A DNA stretch of 64,000 nt from Flavobacterium limi (GTDB taxonomy: Bacteria; Bacteroidota; Bacteroidia; Flavobacteriales; Flavobacteriaceae), in assembly GCF_010645075.1 (NCBI RefSeq), contig NZ_JAADZV010000001.1, positions 620,001-684,000 of the forward strand, written 5' to 3'. Each line of letters begins with the position of its first letter. The first letter of the stretch is position 1. The position numbers were made by a program, and so were the translations under genes. Under the pieces are notes generated by a model. It had not been told where the DNA came from and did not search any database. It was given only the letters and a program-made list of their open reading frames with translations. Below are positions 16,889 through 24,727 of the stretch, in pieces.

Positions 16889-16940
16889 TTTGGTAGACCA
16901 AATGCCCATTTTTGGGGTTTAGTGAGTTATTTGTCTACCA
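16889..16940. promoter_or_regulatory. Paired operator-like sites in the divergent promoter
   Basis: TGGTAGACCA at 16891-16900 and TTGTCTACCA at 16931-16940 are inverted relative to each other, agree at 9 of 10 positions and start exactly 40 bp apart. The first sits inside the 14-nt palindrome TTTGGTAGACCAAA (16889-16902). They lie in the 233-bp gap between the DUF6268 operon and DUF4270 and are the best candidate binding sites for the LytTR regulator or another factor. Confidence 0.5.
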
Positions 16941-17006
16941 GTGTTTGTTGTAGATGTTTTTTTGCTTTCTGTAGTATAAAAATGAAGGTTTGTATATGTT
17001 ATGATG

Positions 17007-17034
17007 TTGTCCAGAAATGCGCATTTTATATTTG
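17007..17034 (+). promoter_or_regulatory. Promoter of the DUF4270 gene
   Basis: TTG (17007-17009), a 17-nt spacer and TATATTTG (17027-17034) fit the Bacteroidota consensus. The expected transcription start is around 17041, just before the ATG at 17052. This argues against the longer reading of the gene beginning at 17001. Confidence 0.6.
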
Positions 17035-17051
17035 TTCAAAAAAATCGGATT

Positions 17052-18371
17052 ATGTATAAGTTTATATTGATGTTTTTTCTTGGATTTGCTGTGGTTTCAT
17101 GTGGTACAGATACAGATGCTGGCGAGTTTGTTGTCGGGTCTGATTATCTGTCAGTAAACAATAAAGTTATTTTAATTGATACTGTTACAGTGGAGATGTC
17201 TACCATAAACTTCGATTCTCTGATTACTTCCAATAAGAGCAGAATTTTGATAGGCAACTATGATGACCCTCTTTTTGGCAGAGTAAAATCAAGCAGTTAT
17301 TTTCAACTGGCTTCAGATTCATATTCTTTAATTAGCACCAGTGATACAGAATCAGCAAATTATGTTTTTGATTCAATTTCGATGATTTTAAAATATGATA
17401 ACTACTATTATGGAGATACAACCAGGGTTCAGACCTTCAATATCCATAGATTGATTCAAAAGGTGAAGCCTAATACTGATGATGATTCATTCTACAATAA
17501 TTCAGCTTTAAGTTATAACTCAGAAAGTTTGGGAACGATTTCGTATAAACCCAGACCATTAGAAAAAGATTCTGTAAATATAAAAATGGATGATGCATTT
17601 GGAGAGGCACTTTTTTTGAAATTTAAGAAAAGAGAAATAACGGATTTTGATAGTTTTGCCGAATATCTGAAAGGACTTGTAATTGTTCCTGAAACCATTA
17701 ATTCTTCAAGTGTAATTGGTTTTAATCTGACAAGTAAAGTACGATTGTATTATTCAAAATATCTTGGTGACGATATAGACTCTTATGTAAAAGACTTTAT
17801 TATCGTTGATGGTGCAAAACAGTTTAATGCTATTTCTATAGATAAGACAGGAACTTTGATTCAGAATTTGCCAGCTTCAAGTAGTAGATTGTCAAGTTTA
17901 TTAACCAGTAATCAAGGATATATTCAGTCAGGAACCGGACTTGCCTGCAGAGTCGATTTCCCAAATATGAGACAGCTTAAATATATTTCTGATAAAGGTG
18001 CAATTGTCGATGCCGAGTTGATTTTAAAACCTGTTAATAACACGTATTCCAAGGTATTTCCTCTGTCCGATTCCCTGCAGGTATATGTGGCAGATAAATT
18101 AAACAGGATTAGCAGCGTATTAAATGATGCCTCAGGAGCGGCTTTGTATGCTAAACTAAACAAACAAAGTGACGAGTTTAATGAAAATGTGGGCTATTCA
18201 TTATCAGTTGGCAATTTTCTGCAGAAGGAAATGTTAAAACAATCAGATTCTAAATCTTCCCTTGTTTTCGTTCTGCCAAATATTAGCAATGCTGTAAACA
18301 GGATTGTTTTAGGGGACCAGAAACATCCGAATAATAAAATTCAATTGAAAATTTACTACCTCTCTTATTAA
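17052..18371 (+). CDS. DUF4270-family lipoprotein
   Basis: A protein of about 439 residues with a lipoprotein signal (MYKFILMFFLGFAVVSCGTD). The following segments (TVEMSTINFDSLITSNKSRILIGNYDDPLFGRVKSSSYFQL) are characteristic of DUF4270, a family of cell-envelope lipoproteins with no assigned function. The C-terminal half has several beta-rich segments and ends in KIQLKIYYLSY. I start at 17052 because the upstream in-frame ATG would add 17 non-signal residues and overlap the promoter. The next gene's ATG directly follows the stop, so the lipoprotein and barrel are co-translated. Confidence 0.85.
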   Translation: MYKFILMFFLGFAVVSCGTDTDAGEFVVGSDYLSVNNKVILIDTVTVEMSTINFDSLITSNKSRILIGNYDDPLFGRVKSSSYFQLASDSYSLISTSDTESANYVFDSISMILKYDNYYYGDTTRVQTFNIHRLIQKVKPNTDDDSFYNNSALSYNSESLGTISYKPRPLEKDSVNIKMDDAFGEALFLKFKKREITDFDSFAEYLKGLVIVPETINSSSVIGFNLTSKVRLYYSKYLGDDIDSYVKDFIIVDGAKQFNAISIDKTGTLIQNLPASSSRLSSLLTSNQGYIQSGTGLACRVDFPNMRQLKYISDKGAIVDAELILKPVNNTYSKVFPLSDSLQVYVADKLNRISSVLNDASGAALYAKLNKQSDEFNENVGYSLSVGNFLQKEMLKQSDSKSSLVFVLPNISNAVNRIVLGDQKHPNNKIQLKIYYLSY

Positions 18372-19607
18372 ATGAAAAATAAAATAAACTTTTTAAGTTG
18401 CTGTATTTTACTGTATGTAACTTCATTTTCACAAAGCATTTCAAGTTCCCCTTACTCATTATACGGTCTTGGGAGTATATATGATGCCGATTTTGGCTCT
18501 ATTCCGGCTATTGGCTCTTCAGGTATTGCATTACCATCAGATACTTTTATCAATAATTTGAATCCTGCTTCATTAGGTTATTTGCCCCTAAATCATTTTA
18601 TGTTTGAAGTAGGAGGAAAGGCAATTGGAACCACTTTTCAAAGCAGTTTTAAAACTGAGAACCGTAACAATTTTCAGTTTTCACATATTGCCTTTGCTTT
18701 TGCAGTAAATAAAAAATCTGCTTTTAGTATTGGTCTGCGCCCTTATTCAAGCGCATCATTCAAAATATCCGAATTTAAATTGCCTGTAGAAAACAGTTCA
18801 GAGTATTACATTTTAAATGCCGAAGGATCCGGAGGGTTAAATAATTTTGACATTTCATATGGGTATCGTATCAGTAAAAATTTATCAGCCGGGTTTACAG
18901 GAAATGTTCTTTTTGGAAATACTATTGATGAAAGAAGTTATACGATTTCAAATTCACTAACTTCGATTAATAAAAAAACTGATTACAGCGGTGTACGTTC
19001 AACTTTAGGAGTTCAGTATAAAATTGATTCGACTCTTACCATTGCCTCTACTTTTAAGGCCCCTGCCAAAATTAAAGCATCAAAAGTACAGTCTGTAGAA
19101 ACTATCAGCAGCTCAGGTGAAAGCACAATAGAATCAGACGCAGCATCTGATACTGATGATTACTATATGCCTTTGGAAATAGGTTTTGGAATTAGCAAAC
19201 GCTTCAAAAACAATCTGAACATGACCCTCGACTATGAAAAAAGCTTCTGGAATGATACCAATCAGTCAGAATTATATGGAGATTTTGTAAATCAGGATCG
19301 TTTTGCTTTTGGATTTACTTATCGAAGAAATAAAAAATTGCGAAACTATTGGGATAGAATACAATACGGTGCAGGAATAAACTTTGATACAGGTTATCTT
19401 GAAATTGATGGAAAAAGAGTCAATAATACTGCAATTTCTATTGGTGCTTCTTTACCGGTAGACAACACTTTTTCTGCTCTTCATATTTCCTATTCTTATG
19501 GTCAGAAAGGGAAAATTGGAGATGGTTTAATCAAAGAAAACTACCATAAATTATCACTCAGTTTATCGTTGGACGGAATATGGTTTGTCAAGCGAAAAAT
19601 AGAATAA
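18372..19607 (+). CDS. FadL/OmpP1-like outer membrane beta-barrel protein
   Basis: A 411-residue protein with a signal peptide (INFLSCCILLYVTSFSQS). Its N-terminal region resembles OmpP1/FadL/TodX barrels (SSSPYSLYGLGSIYDADFGS, then ALPSDTFINNLNPASLGY), and many amphipathic strands end in LSLSLSLDGIWFVKRKIE. FadL-type barrels admit hydrophobic ligands; the Bacteroidota versions are mostly uncharacterised. It starts one nucleotide after the DUF4270 stop and is therefore a likely physical partner. It is convergent with murI, with only 4 nt between the stops and no separate terminator. Confidence 0.8.
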   Translation: MKNKINFLSCCILLYVTSFSQSISSSPYSLYGLGSIYDADFGSIPAIGSSGIALPSDTFINNLNPASLGYLPLNHFMFEVGGKAIGTTFQSSFKTENRNNFQFSHIAFAFAVNKKSAFSIGLRPYSSASFKISEFKLPVENSSEYYILNAEGSGGLNNFDISYGYRISKNLSAGFTGNVLFGNTIDERSYTISNSLTSINKKTDYSGVRSTLGVQYKIDSTLTIASTFKAPAKIKASKVQSVETISSSGESTIESDAASDTDDYYMPLEIGFGISKRFKNNLNMTLDYEKSFWNDTNQSELYGDFVNQDRFAFGFTYRRNKKLRNYWDRIQYGAGINFDTGYLEIDGKRVNNTAISIGASLPVDNTFSALHISYSYGQKGKIGDGLIKENYHKLSLSLSLDGIWFVKRKIE

Positions 19608-19611
19608 TAAA

Positions 19612-20388
19612 CTAAAAATCTTTTTGGATTACGTTGTATTTATTATTCAAAATTGATTCCAGAACAGCAGGATTTGAGTTGACATAAAATACAGGTTCGC
19701 TTTGTTCGGTGTTTGAAAACCCTACTTTTTCACGCAGTACGTTTTTCGTTTGTCTTGCTACCGCTTCGCCCGAATCAATAATTTGAATATGTTCAGGAAG
19801 AATTTTTTTGATCTGCGGAATTAAATACGGATAGTGGCTGCACCCCAAAACAAGATAATCAATATTAGCCTCAATCATAGGCTGTAAATAAGATTCTAAT
19901 AACTGGGTCATTTCAGCAGAATTAAGATTCCCGTCTTCAATGAGCTGAACCAATCCGTAGCCTACCTGTTCAATTATTTTTGTATCCTGAAACATTTCAG
20001 CAGTTTTATTAAATAGCTCACTGTTCAAAGTGCCTTTTGTAGCTAAAATTCCAATAACCTGAGTTTTAGAATTATGAGCTGCAGGTTTTATAGCAGGTTC
20101 AATTCCTATAAACGGGATCTCGTAATCAGCACGAAGTTCCTGAATAGCATTTGTGGTGGCAGTATTACAGGCAACAACAATCAGTTTACACTTGTTTGCA
20201 ATTAAAAAATCAACATTTTTTTTGCTTAAAGCAACAATTTCTTCTTTGGATTTTTGACCATACGGAGCATTTTTGCTATCTGCTAAATAAATGGTTTTTT
20301 CGTTCGGAAGCAGTTCGTGAATGGCTCTCCATATTGAAGTTCCTCCAATTCCGGAATCAAAAACGCCTATAGGATTATTGTTTGTCAT
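19612..20388 (-). CDS. murI: Glutamate racemase
   Basis: Converts L-glutamate to D-glutamate for peptidoglycan synthesis in the cytoplasm. The 258-residue protein has the family landmarks: GVFDSGIGGTSIWRAI (8-23), the first catalytic Cys in VVACNTATTNA (about 72), the second in LVLGCSHYPYL (about 183), and the IDSGEAVARQT segment. Its placement on the same strand just before the ompH-ompH-bamA block is usual in flavobacteria. TAACTTTG at 20393-20400 (minus strand) would give an almost leaderless transcript. Confidence 0.96.
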   Translation of the reverse strand: MTNNNPIGVFDSGIGGTSIWRAIHELLPNEKTIYLADSKNAPYGQKSKEEIVALSKKNVDFLIANKCKLIVVACNTATTNAIQELRADYEIPFIGIEPAIKPAAHNSKTQVIGILATKGTLNSELFNKTAEMFQDTKIIEQVGYGLVQLIEDGNLNSAEMTQLLESYLQPMIEANIDYLVLGCSHYPYLIPQIKKILPEHIQIIDSGEAVARQTKNVLREKVGFSNTEQSEPVFYVNSNPAVLESILNNKYNVIQKDF

Positions 20389-20524
20389 AAAACAAAGTTA
20401 CATTTTTTTCAAAATCTAAATTCGTACTTTTTATTGGATTTTTGGGTTAAATAAATCAGAAAATTAATAAAAATGAACACTTCTTTTCTTGAACAAATAA
20501 TGAATTATTCTTTATATTTACGCT

Positions 20525-20854
20525 ATGAGATTAGCATGGTTTTTATTTTCAATTTATCTGGTTTCTTTAGCATTGCTGCCTTGCAATGATATTGATGACT
20601 GTGCTGATTTTGCAAAAACCGAACTTCATAAAACTCATTCCCAGGATAAAAAATCAGAAACTCAAAACGACCAGTGTGCTCCTTTTTGTTCTTGTGCCTG
20701 TTGCGGAGTTCATGGTTTTCAATTCCAAAATTACTTTTACAAAGAAGAAAAAAACTCTCATTTTACTGATAATAAAAAGCAAACCGTTTTTTATGTCTAT
20801 AACAACTACAAAACAATTTATTTAGGAATCTGGCAACCTCCAAAATTAAGTTAA
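20525..20854 (+). CDS. Small Cys-rich secreted protein (DUF6660-like)
   Basis: A 109-residue protein with an N-terminal hydrophobic segment (LAWFLFSIYLVSLALLPC) and a Cys-rich centre (DDCADF, then CAPFCSCACCGVHGF), giving eight Cys in the first 65 residues. The pattern fits the DUF6660-type proteins encoded just before TonB receptors in Bacteroidota; that match is from memory. The Cys/His cluster suggests metal binding or disulfides in the periplasm. The TonB receptor gene starts 67 nt downstream, so the receptor's ligand may be a metal or metal complex (inference). Confidence 0.65.
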   Translation: MRLAWFLFSIYLVSLALLPCNDIDDCADFAKTELHKTHSQDKKSETQNDQCAPFCSCACCGVHGFQFQNYFYKEEKNSHFTDNKKQTVFYVYNNYKTIYLGIWQPPKLS

Positions 20855-20921
20855 ATTAATATCCACTTTTCCCATTGTATCTCACTTTGGGTAATTTATT
20901 ATTTATTTAATTTAGTATAAA

Positions 20922-23102
20922 ATGACAAAATATATAATTATTTTGGCTATGCTTCTATGCTCGTTTGCCTATAGCCAAAACACTTTAAAAGTTATCGTAA
21001 AAGATAGCGAAACTCAGGAAAAATTAGCAGGTGTTTCTGTTCGTATTCACAATAGTACTATTTCGGGAGTAACAGATAATAATGGTTTTTTAGAGTTAAA
21101 TTCTATTGAAAATGGAGGGCAGAAAATTAATTTTTTCCTTTTAGGTTATGTGGAATTTTCATTGGATGTAATTTTTCCAAAGCAGAATAGTGAGATTTTA
21201 AATGTTCAATTAAAATCGAGTGAAGAAGAAGAATTGGATGAGGTTATTGTTCAGTCAACCAGAACCAGCAGAACAATCAAAAACACACCAACAAGAATCG
21301 AATCTATTGATGCCGAAGAACTTGATGAAAAGGCAAACATGAAGCCAGCCAATGTAAGTATGGTACTGCATGAAAGTACTGGTTTACAGGTGCAGCAAAC
21401 ATCTGCGACTAGTGGGAATGCAAGTATCAGGGTTCAGGGGCTTGACGGGCGTTACACACAGTTATTGAAAGACGGTTATGCTAATTTCGGAAATTTTGCA
21501 AGCGGGTTGAGTATTCTTGAAATTCCGCCTTTGGATTTACAACAAGTTGAGGTTATAAAAGGTCCTTCTTCAACATTGTACGGAGGAGGAGCCATCGCCG
21601 GTGTTATTAATTTTATATCAAAAACACCTAAAGAAAAAGGGGAATACAATTTTATGCTGAATCAATCTAATATTGGCCAGACTAATATTGGAGCGTATGC
21701 TTCGCAGCGAAAAGGTAAATTTGGTTATTCTATTCTGGGCTTACTTAATTTTCAAAAAGCTTTTGATGTAGATAATGATGATTTTTCAGAGATTCCAAAA
21801 TCGCATAATTTTACCATAAATCCCAGATTGTTTTACTATCCTTCAGAGAACCTGAGTTTTATGTTGGGAAATAGTTTTACCAAAACGAACATGGAAGGTG
21901 GGGATATGCATGTCATTGATGGCAAAGCTGATGCGAATCATGTTTATTTTGAAAAAAATAAAACTATTAGAAATACAACTACTTTTGAATTAGGTAAGAA
22001 ATTTGAAAGCCAGAATAATTTTAAACTGAAGCAAAGCCTCAGTATTTTTGATCGAGTAATCAATATTCCGGATTATGAGTTTTCAGGAATAAATACCAAT
22101 TCTTTTACGGATGCCTCATATGTTATAAACAGATCCAAATACACTATGATTAGTGGGATAAATTTAGTTTATGACAAATTTAAGCAAAGAAATTCGGGGA
22201 TTTTGAATGGTAAATCTTTTACTACAGGTGCTTATGTACAGCATACATGGGATGTTTTTGAAACTGTAAAGTTAGAAAATGGTCTGAGAGTAGATAATGT
22301 GTCGTATTCGAATAGTAATTTTTCTAAAAATCAGACTTTCTTTTTGCCAAAAATATCAGCTTTGTTTAAAATAAATTCACAATGGAGCAGCAGGATAGGA
22401 GTGGGTTTAGGATATAAAATCCCAACTGTTTTTACTGAACAGACAGAATCTGTTCAGTATCAAAATGTGCAGCCTATGCAAAATGTTAAATCCGAAAAAA
22501 GCATAGGTGGAACGGCAGATGTAAATTATAAGACAGAACTTTTTTCTGATTTGAAATTTACAGTCAATCAGATGTTTTTCATTACGGAGATCAACAAACC
22601 ACTGGTTTTACAAAATGATGGAGTGAATTCATTCTTTATGAATGCTTCTGATCCTGTTTTAAGTAAGGGTTTTGAGACCAACTTGAAATTTATTTATAAT
22701 GAAGATTTTAAACTTTTTGCAGGGTATACTTTTACCGACGCAAAAGCTAAGTATTTAACGGGAAATCAATTTTTACCTTTACTTCCCAAAAACAAAGTAA
22801 ACCTGGCTTTGATTTATGAAAAGGAGAACAATTTTAAAATGGGATTAGAAGGCTATTTTACAGATGAGCAGTTTTTATATAACGGAACAAAGACGCCAGC
22901 ATTTTGGGAATTTGGTTTCATGGTAGAGAAAACGTTATGGAGCAATTTTGCCTTCTTTATCAATTTTGAGAACTTTACGGATACAAGACAAAGTAATTAT
23001 AAAAGAGTAGTAAATGACCCTCATAACAAACCCACCTTTGATGATATTTGGACACATACAGAAGGATTTACTATTAATGGAGGTGTAAAAATAAAATTAT
23101 AG
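20922..23102 (+). CDS. TonB-dependent receptor with carboxypeptidase-like N-domain
   Basis: A 726-residue outer-membrane receptor. It has a signal peptide (ILAMLLCSFAYSQ), a carboxypeptidase-regulatory-like domain (about 22-105: KVIVKDSETQEKLAGVSVRI), a TonB-box-like acidic segment (EELDEVIVQSTRTSRTIKNTP), a plug domain (about 115-230; VEVIKGPSSTLYGGGAIAGVINF) and a 22-strand barrel ending in FTINGGVKIKL. It takes up a scarce ligand using TonB-ExbBD energy. Its size, the plug motif and the Cys-rich small partner fit siderophore- or metal-type receptors rather than SusC-type glycan importers, and no SusD is present. A strong bidirectional terminator follows. Confidence 0.93.
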   Translation: MTKYIIILAMLLCSFAYSQNTLKVIVKDSETQEKLAGVSVRIHNSTISGVTDNNGFLELNSIENGGQKINFFLLGYVEFSLDVIFPKQNSEILNVQLKSSEEEELDEVIVQSTRTSRTIKNTPTRIESIDAEELDEKANMKPANVSMVLHESTGLQVQQTSATSGNASIRVQGLDGRYTQLLKDGYANFGNFASGLSILEIPPLDLQQVEVIKGPSSTLYGGGAIAGVINFISKTPKEKGEYNFMLNQSNIGQTNIGAYASQRKGKFGYSILGLLNFQKAFDVDNDDFSEIPKSHNFTINPRLFYYPSENLSFMLGNSFTKTNMEGGDMHVIDGKADANHVYFEKNKTIRNTTTFELGKKFESQNNFKLKQSLSIFDRVINIPDYEFSGINTNSFTDASYVINRSKYTMISGINLVYDKFKQRNSGILNGKSFTTGAYVQHTWDVFETVKLENGLRVDNVSYSNSNFSKNQTFFLPKISALFKINSQWSSRIGVGLGYKIPTVFTEQTESVQYQNVQPMQNVKSEKSIGGTADVNYKTELFSDLKFTVNQMFFITEINKPLVLQNDGVNSFFMNASDPVLSKGFETNLKFIYNEDFKLFAGYTFTDAKAKYLTGNQFLPLLPKNKVNLALIYEKENNFKMGLEGYFTDEQFLYNGTKTPAFWEFGFMVEKTLWSNFAFFINFENFTDTRQSNYKRVVNDPHNKPTFDDIWTHTEGFTINGGVKIKL

Positions 23103-23105
23103 AAC

Positions 23106-23141
23106 AAAAAAATGGCTCAACTTAATGTTGAGCCATTTTTT
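23106..23141. terminator. Strong bidirectional terminator
   Basis: A perfect stem (AAAAATGGCTCAAC-type arm with loop TTAAT, arms about 23106-23121 and 23127-23141) has A-tract and T-tract flanks. It separates the TonB receptor gene from the convergent ompH operon. Confidence 0.88.
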
Positions 23142-23156
23142 ATAAGTAATCCGTTT

Positions 23157-23660
23157 TTAGAATCCTAAATCTTTTTTAACATCAGCAGTAATGTTTGGAC
23201 CATCAGCTAATAAAAGAGTTGAACCGTCTAATACATATTGGAAGCCTTTAGCTTTTCCAATTTTTTGGATAGAAGCTTTTACTTTTTCCATTAAAGGTTT
23301 TACTAAATCACTTTCTTTTTGTTGTAACTCTTTTTGAGCATTGTCTCTGTAATCCCCAATTCTTTTTTGCATATCCTGAACTTCTTTTACACGCTCAGCA
23401 TTTACAGCTTCAGTTGCTGTTGTAGTTTCAGCATCATACTTTTTTATTTTTGTTTGATATTCCTCAATCATTTTTTTGTATTCCGCATCGTATGTTCCGC
23501 TTAATTTTTGTAATTGAGTTTGGGCATCAAGCATAGCAGGCATCTTCGACATAATCTCGCTAACATCAACATGAGCTGTTTTGGCCTGCGCATTCATTGT
23601 ATTGTTTGCAGTTAAAATAAGCACTGCAGCAATTACTAAAGTTTTGATTTGTTTCATCAT
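23157..23660 (-). CDS. OmpH/Skp-family periplasmic chaperone (short)
   Basis: A 167-residue Skp-like protein. It has a signal peptide (LVIAAVLILTANNTMNAQA), then the OmpH body with AHVDVSEIMSKMPAM, a long Lys/Glu/Gln-rich coiled-coil tentacle (about 55-120) and the beta-return LVKPLMEKVKASIQKIGKAKGFQYVLDGS. Skp trimers hold unfolded outer-membrane proteins for the BAM machinery. It is the last gene of the porG-uppS-bamA-ompH-ompH block, 14 nt after the longer ompH gene. Confidence 0.93.
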   Translation of the reverse strand: MMKQIKTLVIAAVLILTANNTMNAQAKTAHVDVSEIMSKMPAMLDAQTQLQKLSGTYDAEYKKMIEEYQTKIKKYDAETTTATEAVNAERVKEVQDMQKRIGDYRDNAQKELQQKESDLVKPLMEKVKASIQKIGKAKGFQYVLDGSTLLLADGPNITADVKKDLGF

Positions 23661-23674
23661 TTTAAAAATATTAA

Positions 23675-24688
23675 TTAATTATTGGTCGTATTTGATTTTT
23701 GTGTTTCGGCCTCTTTAGCTTTTTTAGCCGCCTCTCTTTCTTCTAAAATTTTCTTCCTTTTTTCTTCTAATTCTTTTTTACGCTGTTCGTAAAGTCTCTG
23801 CCTTTCTTCTGCTTTATTAACTGAAGGCTCAGCTGTGGTTGTAGGTTGGTTCGTTGTCGGAGCCGTTACAGGTGTTGCTGTCGTTTCAGGCTTTGTAGCT
23901 TCTGTTGTTTTTGCAGTTTCAGAAACCGTGCCATTTTTTCTGGCTGCTTTTTCAGCGGCTATGGCATTTCTTTTATCTTCGTACTCTTTTCTTTTGGCTT
24001 CTTGTTCTAATTTTCTGTCAGCAACTAACTTTTCTCTTGCTGCTTTTCTGGCATCCAATGCCTTTTGTCTGTCTGCCATTGCCGGATTTTCATCGATTTC
24101 ATTTTCCCGATTTTCTTTGGCCTCTTGTTCTTTTAATTGTTTTTTACTGAGTTGTTCTCTCTTTTCTGTTCTGTTTAGAATACGAATAACCTGATCACTT
24201 ATGTCAAATCTTTTTGCTGAAAAAAGCATGGTTAAATCAGATGATTTATCAAAAATAAAATCATAGTTTTTAGCTTCGGCAATGTCCTGAACAGCAGTAA
24301 AAACCTGATCTTGTATTGGTTTTGCTAAAGCTGCTTTTTGATGCATCAAATTTCCATCAACTCCAAATTGTTTCTGCTGATATTCAAGCATCTCATTCTC
24401 AAGAAACTTAATTTCAGTTTCTCTTTCCTCAATAAGCTCTTTTGTAAGCAGAGCCTTTTCAGTTTTAAGATTTTCCTTTAATTTGTTAATTTCTAACTTT
24501 TTGGTTTCGATTTCCTGCTTCCATTTAGTAGCTTTTAAATCTAACTGAGATTTGGCCTCTTTGTAATCAGAAACATTTTCTAAAATATATTCCATGTCGA
24601 TGTAGCCAATTCTGGTCGACCTTGTTTGTGCCTCACTTGTATTTGCTACAATCAAGGCTAAAAATATAAATAAAAATTGTTTTCTCAT
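23675..24688 (-). CDS. OmpH-family protein with long charged C-terminal tail
   Basis: A 337-residue protein. The first 175 residues are a normal OmpH/Skp module (signal peptide to about 20, RIGYIDMEYILENVSDYKEA, coiled coil, KNYDFIFDKSSDLTMLFSA). The last 160 residues are a highly charged helical extension (Lys, Arg, Glu, Ala) interrupted by a Thr/Pro-rich linker (ETTATPVTAPTTNQPTT, about 265-285). The tail roughly doubles the usual Skp length and might serve as a periplasmic spacer or peptidoglycan/protein contact. It lies between bamA and the short ompH gene. Confidence 0.92.
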   Translation of the reverse strand: MRKQFLFIFLALIVANTSEAQTRSTRIGYIDMEYILENVSDYKEAKSQLDLKATKWKQEIETKKLEINKLKENLKTEKALLTKELIEERETEIKFLENEMLEYQQKQFGVDGNLMHQKAALAKPIQDQVFTAVQDIAEAKNYDFIFDKSSDLTMLFSAKRFDISDQVIRILNRTEKREQLSKKQLKEQEAKENRENEIDENPAMADRQKALDARKAAREKLVADRKLEQEAKRKEYEDKRNAIAAEKAARKNGTVSETAKTTEATKPETTATPVTAPTTNQPTTTAEPSVNKAEERQRLYEQRKKELEEKRKKILEEREAAKKAKEAETQKSNTTNN

Positions 24689-24727
24689 ACATTAACTTTA
24701 TTTCAGATTTTTAACCAAATATATTTT

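Noticed and set aside
20393..20400. TAACTTTG (minus strand) as the murI promoter
   Set aside because: Transcription would start almost at the ATG; there is no well-spaced TTG, so chance in AT-rich DNA is more likely.
20489..20520. TTG-N21-TATATTTA as a promoter for the Cys-rich protein gene
   Set aside because: The predicted start would fall at or after the ATG at 20525, and the last base differs from the consensus.
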